From Calothrix sp. PCC 7103 (lineage in GTDB: Bacteria; Cyanobacteriota; Cyanobacteriia; Cyanobacteriales; Nostocaceae): DNA of 64,000 bases. A program made the position numbers and the translations under genes. How positions within the stretch are numbered: position 1 is the first letter of the stretch; the number at the start of each line of letters is the position of its first letter. The notes beneath the pieces are model-generated. The model saw nothing but the letters and a program-made list of their open reading frames with translations. It made no database searches and had not been told where the DNA came from. Shown here piece by piece: positions 1 through 8,628 of this stretch. The stretch is taken from the NCBI RefSeq assembly GCF_000331305.1, contig NZ_KB217483.1, forward strand, positions 830,340 through 894,339, in the 5' to 3' direction.

Positions 1-1664
1 ATTAAAAAGACCATTTGGTGTTTGGTCAAGGTTCGCAGTCGTTCAAAAATTTCAAATTCTGCTTGGGCATCGATGGCAGAAGTTGGTTCGTCTAATACTA
101 GAATATCTGCATCGGTTCGCATGAAGGCGCGCGCAAGGGCTATTTTCTGCCATTGTCCACCCGATAGTTCTTGTCCGTCTTTAAACCATTTACCCAACTG
201 GGTAGAAAAATTATCGGGCAATTTTTCAATAAATGGTGTTGCCATACCCTTTGATGCTGCCATTTCCCATTGCTTTTTATCATCAATGCGCTGCACATCT
301 CCAATACCGATATTTTCGCCGACTGTAAACTGGTAGCGGACAAAGTTCTGGAAAATAACTCCAATACGTTGACGTAATATATCTACATCCCACTCTTGTA
401 AATCTAAACCATCGAGTAAAATTCTTCCAGAGTCAGGATTATATAGTCGAGTTAGAAGTTTGATTAAAGTTGTCTTACCTGAACCGTTTTCACCAACAAT
501 TGCCAGCTTTTCTCCTGGTTTGAGGTGAAAGGATATGTTTTGTAGCGCTGGCTGATTATTTCCTGGGTAAGTAAAGCTAACATTTTCAAATTTAATTCCG
601 TCGTCTAGCTTAACTCCTTTAGTTGCCCTACCTATTCGCGTTGGAACTTCTGCTTCCAAAAACTCATACAAGTTAGATAAATATAAATTATCTTCGTACA
701 TTCCACCTATCGAAGTTAAGGCGCCGGAAAAAGTTGCTTGTCCTTGGCGAAACACAGTAATATACATCGTCATATCTCCCAAAGATATTCGTCCCGCTAC
801 TGTTTCGATAACTATCCAGGCATAAGTTATATAGAAAGTAACGTTACTCAGTAACCCTAATAAGTACCCCCATAAGCCTCGTCGCAACGTTAAATCTCTG
901 TCTTCATAAAAAAGTTGATGGAAGTTATTCCTATAACGTCGCAGCAACATGTCTCCCAATTGATACAATTTTACTTCTTTGGCAAAATCTTCGCGAGCAA
1001 CTAGAGTTTCTAAATAAGATTGTTGCCGAGTTTCCGGCGCCCTCCAGCTAAAAAGGCGAAAAGCTTGCGAAGCGAATTTCGTTTCACCAATAAATGAAGG
1101 AATAGCGGCAATGACTAATATTATTACAGCCCATATCGAAAACTTGACTAATAAGGCACCGAATGTTATTAGCGAAAGAGCATTTTGAACTAACCCAAAA
1201 GTCCGAGTCACTAAAGATAGCGGACGCGATGAAGCTTCACGACGTGCGTTAGTCATCTTGTCATAAAACTCTGAATCTTCAAACTGGGATAACTCTAAAG
1301 TTAGAGCCTTACTTAATATAAGCTCATTAACTCGTTGTCCAAGCATTGCCCGTAATAAAGACTGGCAAATACTTTGTCCACGTTGACTTGCTGCCAGTAA
1401 TATAACAGCTATAGCTTCTAACCCAACAAACATCAACGGATGATATATATCATTATTTGACTGTGCTGCTACAACTACTGCATCTACTATGAACTTACCG
1501 ATATAAGCCATTGCAGCAGGCAATATACCCCCAGCCAGTGTCAACACTCCAAAAATAATAGTAAGATTTCTGCTCGTCGTCCATACCAAATTTATAGCAC
1601 GCCCACTATAGCGAAAGACACCCAGAGATTGGCGCAGCAAGTTTCCAATGTTACTATTTCTCAT
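1..1664 (-). CDS. ABC exporter, fused permease-ATPase (C-terminus beyond the window)
   Basis: The minus-strand reading frame is open from an ATG at 1662-1664 to the left edge, giving at least 554 codons. The first ~330 residues are hydrophobic and look like a type-1 exporter membrane domain. The ATPase domain follows, with Walker A (GENGSGKTT), a Q-loop (VIFQNF), a signature motif (LSGGQ) and Walker B with D-loop (ILVLDEPTSAID). The frame leaves the window a few residues before the expected H-loop, so only a short tail is missing. The family uses ATP to export lipids, drugs or peptides from the cytoplasm. There is no N-terminal peptidase domain, so nothing indicates a peptide substrate. No neighbour within the window identifies the substrate. 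Confidence 0.9.
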   Translation of the reverse strand, partial: MRNSNIGNLLRQSLGVFRYSGRAINLVWTTSRNLTIIFGVLTLAGGILPAAMAYIGKFIVDAVVVAAQSNNDIYHPLMFVGLEAIAVILLAASQRGQSICQSLLRAMLGQRVNELILSKALTLELSQFEDSEFYDKMTNARREASSRPLSLVTRTFGLVQNALSLITFGALLVKFSIWAVIILVIAAIPSFIGETKFASQAFRLFSWRAPETRQQSYLETLVAREDFAKEVKLYQLGDMLLRRYRNNFHQLFYEDRDLTLRRGLWGYLLGLLSNVTFYITYAWIVIETVAGRISLGDMTMYITVFRQGQATFSGALTSIGGMYEDNLYLSNLYEFLEAEVPTRIGRATKGVKLDDGIKFENVSFTYPGNNQPALQNISFHLKPGEKLAIVGENGSGKTTLIKLLTRLYNPDSGRILLDGLDLQEWDVDILRQRIGVIFQNFVRYQFTVGENIGIGDVQRIDDKKQWEMAASKGMATPFIEKLPDNFSTQLGKWFKDGQELSGGQWQKIALARAFMRTDADILVLDEPTSAIDAQAEFEIFERLRTLTKHQMVFL

Positions 1665-1692
1665 ATTTATAATTGTAGTACAAAACTTCAAC

Positions 1693-1755
1693 GAAACCGG
1701 GTTTTTACCCAAAATTCTCGTTTTGATTACAATTTCTCAACAGAAACCCGGTTTC
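1693..1755. repeat. Inverted repeat GAAACCGGGTTT / AAACCCGGTTTC
   Basis: Perfect 12-bp arms lie at 1693-1704 and 1744-1755 with a 39-nt AT-rich loop. Single palindromic copies of the same motif occur at 32539-32553, around 35850 and 35887, and at 45633-45647. It is therefore a dispersed repeat rather than a terminator of one gene. Confidence 0.8.
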
Positions 1756-2002
1756 TGGGATTTACTAATTGTTACAAAAGTTACAAAATTGAAAACATTT
1801 ACTCATTTTTTGTTTTAAAGTATTAATATATTAAGCATTACTTTTCGACACAAAACTTTAAGTTTTGAAAACTTAATAAAACTATAGCAATCCTAAATCG
1901 CTTGTAAAATATTTCTCTTCTTTCTTTCCTTCCTTTGCGCGCTTTGCGTCTTTTTGCGGCATATCTTACAAATATGTGTTTTTGGTATTTTTAATTTCAT
2001 AA
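1756..2002. other. Intergenic region with repeat fragments, no gene
   Basis: No convincing coding frame was found. It contains a CTATAGCAATCCTA stretch near 1883, the same sequence that forms the outer arm of the nested palindrome at 6804. It also has a TTTGCG-rich stretch at about 1930-1962 that resembles the repeats at 57011 and 61031. Confidence 0.6.
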
Positions 2003-2896
2003 TTAATGACGATAGTAAAAGTCAAAGTTATTTAGAGTATAAAATCGTAATTTTATTAAATTAACTAAAGCTATAAATATGTTAATGCATTTTTTGTATA
2101 TCCTAGTAAGCATAGAATGTGAATACTCTAATTGTTGTTGCTTTTCAAAATATGCTGACATTTCTTTCATATTAGACTCACCTTTCTTAACGCGCACCAA
2201 TTCGGTTCTATCTTTAAAAAAGGGAATTCCTTTCATTTCACTCCAACGTATATTTAACCCAGCTTTTGCTGCTGCTAACCCAATAGCGTTACCTTCTCCG
2301 TCTAATACTCCATTCAATTCAAAGTAAGGCGCCAGTTGTCCCCAATATTCGATAAATTTTGCTTCTTTACCGTTATCTTTGGTAACAGCAAATAAATATT
2401 CGTAAACAAATTTAAGATTTCCCCAATCTTTATCTAAATCTAGTTTCTTAGCGGCTTGACGTGTAATTATATATTCTTTTTGTAATTTCTTATCATCTTT
2501 TTTTTCGGTAATTTTGACATATTTTTTGGGCATATTATCACATGCACGCGCTGCTATACCCGGTTCATGAATCCATTCTATAGGCGCCATTGGTGATATA
2601 ATTCTCATATCTGCATCTATATATATACAAGAATCGCAGTGCAATAAACCTTTACTAATGGCAAATCGTTTATCGTGGTAACATTTTATGCCTTGCTGTT
2701 GATGTTTATAAGCAATAACGTTTGATTGATGCCTAAAATCTTGAGGTTTGTCGGTTAATATAATAAACGCCGTATTTGGAGAATATTTTTCTATATCTTG
2801 AGCAAGTAACAATGCCAACGCACGGTATTGTTGACCTATTGCCAAACTGCAAAAGCAAAATTCTGGGTTATTTTGAATCATGTTTTTAAGATACAC
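2003..2896 (-). CDS. Glycosyltransferase-like protein (GT-A fold suspected)
   Basis: The protein has about 297 residues. An N-terminal stretch (FCFCSLAIGQQYRALALLLA) is followed by a strand ending in YIDADMRI near residue 95, which looks like the DxD metal/nucleotide-sugar motif of GT-A glycosyltransferases. The C-terminus is hydrophobic and basic and may associate with membrane. The annotated GTG start at 2896 has no clear ribosome site; an in-frame ATG at 2881 is an alternative. The role and acceptor are unknown. The gene lies just beyond a hairpin terminator for the upstream gene, so it probably has its own promoter. The family call rests on the DxD context only. Confidence 0.55.
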   Translation of the reverse strand: MYLKNMIQNNPEFCFCSLAIGQQYRALALLLAQDIEKYSPNTAFIILTDKPQDFRHQSNVIAYKHQQQGIKCYHDKRFAISKGLLHCDSCIYIDADMRIISPMAPIEWIHEPGIAARACDNMPKKYVKITEKKDDKKLQKEYIITRQAAKKLDLDKDWGNLKFVYEYLFAVTKDNGKEAKFIEYWGQLAPYFELNGVLDGEGNAIGLAAAKAGLNIRWSEMKGIPFFKDRTELVRVKKGESNMKEMSAYFEKQQQLEYSHSMLTRIYKKCINIFIALVNLIKLRFYTLNNFDFYYRH

Positions 2897-2900
2897 ATAA

Positions 2901-2933
2901 AAATAGAGGTACTTAAAAGGCGCACCTCTATTT
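2901..2933 (-). terminator. Hairpin terminator for the 2956-3330 gene
   Basis: Perfect 10-bp arms (AAATAGAGGT at 2901-2910, ACCTCTATTT at 2924-2933) enclose 13 nt. Read on the minus strand the stem is followed by TTTTATG, a plausible intrinsic terminator directly downstream of the membrane-protein gene. Confidence 0.7.
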
Positions 2934-2955
2934 ATGATAAGTAGTAATTTAAAAT

Positions 2956-3330
2956 CTAGCTCATTGAATCTAAATCTAAAGAACTCATTCCGCGTGTTTC
3001 AACAAAGGTCATCATGCTGCCAAGCTGTACCCACATAAGTAAACATGTCAACAGCGCAATAGGTAAACCTATAGCTAAAGCGAGACTTGGAGGAAACCCA
3101 AATATTTCTAAACCTGACACTAAAAACGACACCAGACCAATGGTTACGCCCAAAAATGGGAATAATAAAGCTTTTTTCGATAAAGTCGTGCCAGACTTCT
3201 CGGCGCCACTGCTTTGCCATTTAGTTACAACTGTTTTTAGAGTTCCAGCGAGTGCTGCACCCGATGTTATAGCCGCAAATAATCCAAATACAAGTACAAA
3301 ATATGGCGGGTAGGTTGGATAATAGTACAC
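2956..3330 (-). CDS. Small integral membrane protein of unknown function
   Basis: The 124-residue protein starts at a GTG (3328-3330) preceded by CAGGAG at good spacing. Three or four hydrophobic segments are visible: about residues 10-30, 52-70, 74-92 and 94-110. The N-terminus is rich in Tyr and Pro and the C-terminus is a short polar tail. No enzyme motif is present. It is followed by its own terminator. I do not recognise a characterised family. Confidence 0.65.
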   Translation of the reverse strand: MYYYPTYPPYFVLVFGLFAAITSGAALAGTLKTVVTKWQSSGAEKSGTTLSKKALLFPFLGVTIGLVSFLVSGLEIFGFPPSLALAIGLPIALLTCLLMWVQLGSMMTFVETRGMSSLDLDSMS

Positions 3331-3560
3331 GCAGGACTCCTGTTTAAATTCTGAACGTTAAATAAATTATGCCTTTGTAACAATAGTTTACTGTACAACC
3401 GACAACTTCACAAAAAACTGCCGTCACTCTTGTTACATCTCTATATTGCTTGGGCATACTAACAGCAGAATTTGCTATATAACTATGCTGCGTACTAAAA
3501 TTCCGAAATTTCATAGGCGCCACTGTATATAAATATATGACAGGGCTGCATAAACAAGAC

Positions 3561-4046
3561 AGGACTAAAACTCACGCTCATAACTCCGGTGCCTTGTTCT
3601 GGTACTGACTTTTCACGGCATGTGGAAAAGGTCATTTTGCGCTTTCTCCCGACCCCTATTTTTCCGTTGACTATTGTCATTAGTTTAAGACTATTGCGAA
3701 TAAGCCTGTGGAAAAAGCAACGTATTTTGGTTGGTTGAGGACTTACCGTGAAAAGTCAGGTTCTGGTAATGTAGTTATTAAGCGCCCATCGATATGTCAA
3801 AGTTTGATTGTTTTGTCTTCAGATGCTGAGGCTATTGTGTTACCATCTTCTGAAAAGTCTGCGTTCTTGTACAGGGACAACTTCGATAACACCCTGCACA
3901 CTAGATAACCATATAGATAGTGGAGTGCTAATAACTTGTAACTGTGTCAACCATCCTGCTGCGGTTAACCCAGTGTAAGAGTCAACTGAAGAGAGAGTTT
4001 CGATTAAAGAATTGGCAAAATCGTTATTGGGAGAGGCGCCAGTCAA
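3561..4046 (-). pseudogene. WD40-repeat protein pseudogene, split by a MITE
   Basis: Reading leftwards from an ATG at 4044-4046, the first 60-odd residues are open (ending in VQGVIEVVPVQERRLF). A frame change then exposes a typical WD40 blade, FSEDGNTIASASEDKTIKL, with TGA in place of the usual Trp, followed by HIDGRLITTLPE. A 155-bp MITE interrupts here. Removing it and one copy of the 9-bp target duplication restores TLPEQGTGVMSVSFSP, the start of the next blade. The gene has a frameshift, a nonsense codon and an insertion, and the remaining blades are missing. WD40 repeats build a beta-propeller scaffold; the partner domain cannot be identified. Confidence 0.75.
3605..3759. mobile_element. 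155-bp MITE in the WD40 pseudogene
   Basis: Perfect 14-bp terminal inverted repeats (CTGACTTTTCACGG at 3605-3618 and its complement at 3746-3759) enclose non-coding DNA. A 9-bp direct repeat GTTCTGGTA flanks it at 3596-3604 and 3760-3768. Excising the element plus one repeat restores the WD40 frame, which identifies it as an insertion. No transposase with these ends is in the window. Confidence 0.85.
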
Positions 4047-4202
4047 AGCTTAATTCAAGATTTTGTCCAAAGTCCAAAATCATTATGGTACTTTAAAATA
4101 AATATACCCTGTGATAGATGCATATACACGAACAAATGTTGTTGATTCTAATAATTCTTTTTAGAATGCTATAAAATGCATACAGTATCTAAATGCTGAC
4201 TA

Positions 4203-4306
4203 ATATCATGTCCGGTTGATTACCCATAATTACCACGTCACGTAGAGACGCGATTAATCGCGTCTCTACAATGATTTTATTATGTTTACGCTCCCGGACA
4301 TGATAT
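4203..4306. repeat. Nested palindrome: 13-bp outer arms around a 28-bp inner palindrome
   Basis: Outer arms ATATCATGTCCGG (4203-4215) and its exact complement (4294-4306) surround a perfect 28-bp palindrome at 4242-4269 (half-site GTAGAGACGCGATT). The inner palindrome recurs exactly at 6843-6870 and in degenerate form at 38881-38914. The total length of 104 bp matches the second nested copy (6804-6908). It has the shape of a non-autonomous mobile repeat. Confidence 0.85.
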
Positions 4307-4636
4307 AAGCAGCTAATAAACAGATAATATGTTGACATAGTTGAGCGTATTGCTATACCATCATTTTTAATGTTTTATGACGTTTACAGCGTCATCTAAT
4401 ACTCGGTGCTGTTTGAGTATATTGTAGGTAAATCCTATAGGTTTTACATTAGCTACCTAGTTTATGTTACTTATTTGAATGCTTTTGTAGTCTAGAAGTA
4501 AGCATTTTACTAAGTGCAGTTGATTTATGGATACATGCGGCAATGCATATATTTCCGCAATTGGATACCTACATCAATTGTGCTTACTAAAAAATTGTTC
4601 AATAGAAAATATCACAAAATATTAGGAGTCAGAGCT
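4307..4636. other. Upstream region of the prenyltransferase gene
   Basis: AT-rich non-coding DNA with short inverted stretches around 4428-4450 (TAAATCCTATAGGTTTA-like). It presumably holds the promoter of the prenyltransferase gene. The reading frame extends upstream to 4514 without a ribosome site, whereas AGGAG stands 8 nt before the ATG at 4637. Confidence 0.5.
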
Positions 4637-5355
4637 ATGTACGCAGAACAGATTGCCTTAAAAACATGTACATACTTGGAATATGCTTCTGAAAAATTAC
4701 AATCGCTCGTAGATATTTGTGGGATGAAGCATAAAACCCCGGAAATAATGGAAGTCTTTAAGCAGATGACTTTACCTTGGGGAAATAACATCATTAAAGA
4801 TGAACCACTATGGTTGTCTGGAATTGCTGATGACCATACTCCGTTTGAGTTTTCCGTTGCTATCGATAGTGATACTCCAGAGCTACGGATTTTATGTGAA
4901 TGTCAACGAGAAAGTTTCAACTTGCTATCCAATTGGCGTGCGGGGATGAAATTCAATTACTGGTTGATGGATAATTATGGCGCCAGTTTAACTAGATTAA
5001 ATCAAGTCAGCGACCTATTTTTTCCTGAAGATGAATCTGCTCATTTCGCCATGTGGCATGGCGTCTGCTTTTTGCCCGACAAAAAATCGGAGTTTAAAAT
5101 TTACTTGAATCCACAAGCTCAAGGAAAGGAACAGGCATCGGACTTGATTAAAGAAGCTTTCAAAAGACTTGGACTAAAAGAATCTTGGTCTTCTGTGGAA
5201 GCTGTTTTACAAGAGCAAGATGCAAGTAAGAACGAACTCAAGTATTTTTCTCTTGACCTGTCGGATAAACCAGAGGCAAGAGTCAAAATCTATTGGTGCC
5301 ATCATGACATTACGACGGATGAATTAGAGAAAATGTACTCTGTCGCGCGTAACTA

Positions 5356-6438
5356 AGTAGTTACGCAAAATCGATTATATATTCTTCTCCAAAATTCTTT
5401 AAGATGTATTCTACTGACTCAACCAACCTCTCCCAACTCTCATAAGCATCTATTTCTAGCCAATAATATTTAATAAAACGCCACAAAGATTCAATGATAT
5501 TCAATTCGGGGGAGTATGTGGGTAGGAAAAATAAGGTTAATCCTTTTTCTTTCCATTCTTCTAGTTTATCAAGTAGCGCATGACTAGTATGAATTGAAGA
5601 ATTATCAACTACTAATACAGTCTTTTTCTCAAGAGTTTCACAAAATTTATCAATACATGCTATTACAACATCACTATTAATGCTGCGTTCAAATAAATAA
5701 ACCTCTAAATCGTTTCTTCTATTTAAAAAGCCTAAAGCATTTAAACGCTTACTTCTCTGAGTTTTTACAATAATAGTTTCTCCTTTTTCTTGCCATGCAT
5801 ATGGAACATAAGAAGTTAAGCAAAACCCTGTTTCATCAACATATCTTAAATCAATTTCTCCTCTATCGTCTTGTTTTCTTAATTCTTCTAATTCTTCCTT
5901 TTTTTGCTTGTATACTGACTCTTCTGGCTCTCCTGCCACGCCTCTTTTAATGCGGCGCCATGTAACATCAAAAAACTCTAAAACTCGCTTAATTGTATCA
6001 TTACTAACATCAATTCCCCATTCATCTCTAATTTTCATTCTTACAATATGTAAATTTCTTGAATTTTCAAGCGACCAGTGTTTAACCTGCTCTTTTTGTT
6101 CATCATCTAATTTTGACTTTCTTCCTCTTCCCTTTTTGTCGTATAACCCAGCTAGTACATAATTATCCCAATCATCAAACCAGTTAGTAATCGTTAGACG
6201 ACTGACATTAAAAATTTTAGTTAAGTCGGTTATTTTATATCCATCATGACTTAATTTTATACACTGCGCTCTCTGCCGTACTTGATGATATTTACTGTAT
6301 TTATAAATTCTTTCTAAAATTTTGATGGTTTCTTGACTTAATCCTTTGATAAAACGCATGTTCGCACCCCTTTCTTGACGTTTTAGTTTTCTAGTCATAG
6401 TTTCTCATGAAATGCATAAATATTTTTGCGTACCTACT
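5356..6438 (-). mobile_element. IS630-family insertion sequence
   Basis: The 1083-bp element has 15-bp terminal inverted repeats (AGTAGTTACGCAAAA at 5356-5370; complement of AGTAGGTACGCAAAA at 6424-6438; 14 of 15 match). It is flanked by the TA duplication typical of IS630/Tc1 elements (5354-5355 and 6439-6440). Removing it plus one TA restores the prenyltransferase frame exactly. With an intact transposase and well-matched ends it looks recent. Confidence 0.92.
5361..6398 (-). CDS. IS630-family transposase
   Basis: The protein has up to 345 residues. An N-terminal helix-turn-helix region (ITDLTKIFNVSRLTITNWFDDW) precedes a DDE domain: RYVDETGFCL, VLVVDNSSIHTSH and YSPELNIIESLWRFIKYYW supply the expected D, D and E. 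No frameshift is seen. The upstream ATG at 6398 has no ribosome site. The ATG at 6359 (MRFIKGLS...) has AAAGGGG 8-10 nt before it and is the more likely start. The transposase catalyses cut-and-paste movement into TA dinucleotides. Confidence 0.93.
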   Translation of the reverse strand: MTRKLKRQERGANMRFIKGLSQETIKILERIYKYSKYHQVRQRAQCIKLSHDGYKITDLTKIFNVSRLTITNWFDDWDNYVLAGLYDKKGRGRKSKLDDEQKEQVKHWSLENSRNLHIVRMKIRDEWGIDVSNDTIKRVLEFFDVTWRRIKRGVAGEPEESVYKQKKEELEELRKQDDRGEIDLRYVDETGFCLTSYVPYAWQEKGETIIVKTQRSKRLNALGFLNRRNDLEVYLFERSINSDVVIACIDKFCETLEKKTVLVVDNSSIHTSHALLDKLEEWKEKGLTLFFLPTYSPELNIIESLWRFIKYYWLEIDAYESWERLVESVEYILKNFGEEYIIDFA

Positions 6439-6803
6439 TACGTACCGGGAGATGTTACCGAATTTTGTCAGGCGATTGCAGATACCACGAGATTTTCTAA
6501 AAGACCTATTATTTCCCATTTAGCGTTCATTGAAGGCAATCCTAGCGTTCCAAATGAAACCACGCTTCAAATTCCTGTATCATCTTACACACTTAATGAT
6601 GCCATAATGCAAAAGCGCATTCATCGCTATCTAGAAAATAACAACCTCCCTGTTTCTATTTATGACAATTCAATAAAAACTGTTGCGGTGCGTCCCTTAG
6701 AAGCTAGACCCGGAATACATTCCTATGTTTCATTCCGTCTAGATAAACAGCTAAAGCCACGAGTAACAGTTTATCTAGCTTTAGAATCTCATCTATTTTA
6801 TTA

Positions 6804-6908
6804 CTATAGCAATCCTATATGAGTCGTGAAAATTATATCCGCGTAGAGACGCGATTAATCGCGTCTCTACAACGTGCGGGTTACACAAATGATTTAGGAC
6901 TGCTATAG
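6804..6908. repeat. Second nested palindrome with different outer arms
   Basis: The same 28-bp inner palindrome as at 4242 lies at 6843-6870. Its outer arms are different: CTATAGCAATCCTA (6804-6817) and its near complement (6895-6908, one mismatch). The left arm overlaps the last codons of the prenyltransferase remnant. A copy of the outer-arm sequence alone lies near 1883. Confidence 0.8.
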
Positions 6909-7120
6909 CAATCGGGTAGATGTGAGCTACTTTTCGAGGTTATTGCTTAAATTTTTAAGAATCTGACACTTTACATCAGTAGGTGAACGGAAAAATTTAC
7001 AACTATGTAACAAAATGTAAAACTACTGTAATCCTCTCACAGTTTGACTTTAGCGCTCTTAACCAGAACAAAACAAGTGTGCTTTATTTCCGCCCACCTG
7101 CTTAATACGGAACAATAAAG

Positions 7121-7192
7121 ATGAAAGAAATATTAGATTTAATTGAAATCAAAGGTCAAGAATTTGCACAACTAGAATTATTTGATTTTTTT
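7121..7192 (+). pseudogene. 5' fragment of an unidentified gene cut by ISL3
   Basis: An ATG at 7121 opens 24 sensible codons (MKEILDLIEIKGQEF...FDFF), then the frame enters the ISL3 end at 7193 and stops at 7225. The frame therefore encodes a 34-residue chimera whose last ten residues (GSSVVVMLNC) come from the element. The first residues resemble the start of a conserved cyanobacterial protein family, but too little remains to assign it. The 3' part of the gene is not on the other side of the element. Confidence 0.5.
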
Positions 7193-8628
7193 GGTTCTTC
7201 AGTAGTTGTTATGCTAAATTGTTAAATAAAGATGTCAACTATTATTAATTTATTGTAAAAAATATTACAAAAATGCTTGATAGGATTGACTTGTAAGTCT
7301 TATTTATTATTGACTGTATGTACGTTCATTGTATTTTAGGGTACATTTACAGTCATGACTAATAAAAAAGATATAAAAATCTTATCACAAATTCTGGATA
7401 TAGACGAAGTAAAAGTTATATCGCACAGCATTTATAACGAAATTGGAATAATTTTACGAACAGAGCCAATAAAGCTGTATAGTGTATGTCCATCTTGTGG
7501 TACGGAGAGTCATAAACTACATCAAAACCATCGTCATATTATTAAAGATTTACCTTTTGGAGAGAAACCAATTTTTTTAGAAATAAATCGGCGCCAATTT
7601 AAATGTAGAATTTGTAAAAAACCGTTTAGTGAAGAATTTGAGTTTGCAAGAAAGAAAAGAACCTATACAAATCGCCTTGCAAACAAAATAATACAAGAAG
7701 TTTTAGAAAACGACATACATAGCGTGGCATCAAAAGGTATAGTCACAACAGAAGAGATAGAAAGAATGTTAAAAGATGCATCTGAAAAACTAAATTTAAC
7801 AAAACCTAAGAATTTAAAAAGGCTGGGAATTGATGAAATAGCTTTAAGAAAAGGAAAGGGTAACTACTGTGCAGTGTTAATAGATTTAGATACATCTAAA
7901 CCAATCGCTATTTTGAACGCACGTACACAAGGAGTAATCGAGGAAGTTCTTATCAGTTGGGGAGTTGAGGTGTTAGAGCAAATTAAGGAAGTGAGTATAG
8001 ATTTATGGCAAGGGTACAAAAATTTAGTGATAGAATTAATGCCTAACGTTCAAGTCGTCGCCGATAGATTTCACGTAATGGTGCAAGTAAATAAAGAATT
8101 AGACACACAGAGGAAGAGAGAAAAGTACAAAATAGAGGAACTAATTAAATTAGCAGAAACATCTGAAAAGAAAGATGAATATGAAAAAATATTAGAAGGA
8201 TTGAAAAATAGTAAATATGCTTTACTTAAAAATGAAAAGGACTTAAATGAAGAACAAATAAAGAAATTAATTCAAGTAAAAGCTGTATCTCCTACTTTAA
8301 AAATGATGCATGAATTAAAGGAAAAACTTAGAAAAATTTTTAATAAAACTAATCATTGGTATCCAGCAGTATTTAAATTAGGTATGTGGCTTTCAAAAGC
8401 TAAAACATATTTTCCAAATAGCAATAACACTTTTATTCGTTGGTTTGATGAAATTATTGCTTATTTTGATAATGGCACGACTAGCGGCGCCGTTGAAGGT
8501 ATTAATAATAAAATAAAATTAATTAAGCGCTCGGCTTATGGGTTTAGAAATTTTGAAAATTTCCGAGTTCGATGCTTATTAGCTTGGCACTTTAATTGTT
8601 AGTTTAGCATAACAAGTACTGAAGAGCC
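7193..8628 (+). mobile_element. ISL3-family insertion sequence
   Basis: The termini are 26-bp imperfect inverted repeats beginning GGTTCTTCAGTAGTTG (7193 onward) and, on the complement, GGCTCTTCAGTACTTG (from 8628 inward), with two mismatches. The 8 bases beyond each end differ (ATTTTTTT and AAAATTGT), so no target duplication is visible. Different broken genes abut the two ends. This suggests that the element mediated a deletion or recombined with another copy. Confidence 0.85.
7355..8602 (+). CDS. ISL3-family transposase
   Basis: The 415-residue protein has an N-terminal zinc-binding region (CPSCGTES...HRHIIKDLPFG...FKCRICKKPF) followed by the DDE domain. LGIDEIALRKGKGNY gives the first acidic residue and VVADRFHVMVQVNKELD the second. 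SGAVEGINNKIKLIKRSAYGFRNFENFR is the C-terminal block with the glutamate. These are hallmarks of ISL3 (IS204/IS1001/IS1096/IS1165). The frame is intact and ends inside the right terminal repeat, as is usual for compact IS elements. Confidence 0.93.
   Translation: MTNKKDIKILSQILDIDEVKVISHSIYNEIGIILRTEPIKLYSVCPSCGTESHKLHQNHRHIIKDLPFGEKPIFLEINRRQFKCRICKKPFSEEFEFARKKRTYTNRLANKIIQEVLENDIHSVASKGIVTTEEIERMLKDASEKLNLTKPKNLKRLGIDEIALRKGKGNYCAVLIDLDTSKPIAILNARTQGVIEEVLISWGVEVLEQIKEVSIDLWQGYKNLVIELMPNVQVVADRFHVMVQVNKELDTQRKREKYKIEELIKLAETSEKKDEYEKILEGLKNSKYALLKNEKDLNEEQIKKLIQVKAVSPTLKMMHELKEKLRKIFNKTNHWYPAVFKLGMWLSKAKTYFPNSNNTFIRWFDEIIAYFDNGTTSGAVEGINNKIKLIKRSAYGFRNFENFRVRCLLAWHFNC

Larger units (their letters stand above)
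4637..6822 (+). pseudogene. DMATS-type aromatic (indole) prenyltransferase, interrupted by IS630
   Basis: The N-terminal part (4637-5355) and C-terminal part (6441-6822) are two halves of one gene. Joining them across the insertion gives ...SVARN-Y-VPGDVTEF... in frame, about 366 residues, close to the usual length of bacterial tryptophan dimethylallyltransferases. Family-like stretches are PWGNN, DDHTPFEFSVAID, FLPDKKSEFKIYLNPQAQG, ARVKIYWCHHDIT and a final RVTVYLALES. These enzymes transfer dimethylallyl from DMAPP to an indole or other aromatic using an ABBA barrel and need no DDxxD motif. The last residues (from 6804) are encoded by a repeat arm, so the native C-terminus may be slightly altered. 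The start at 4637 is chosen for AGGAG 8 nt upstream. The disrupted gene is presumably inactive unless the element excises. Confidence 0.85.

Noticed and set aside
3495-3680. 61-residue minus-strand frame
   Set aside because: It spans the MITE border and the WD40 remnant; only the part after the border is ancestral coding sequence.
4514-4636. Upstream extension of the prenyltransferase frame
   Set aside because: No ribosome site before 4514, whereas AGGAG precedes ATG 4637 and the protein then starts like its family.
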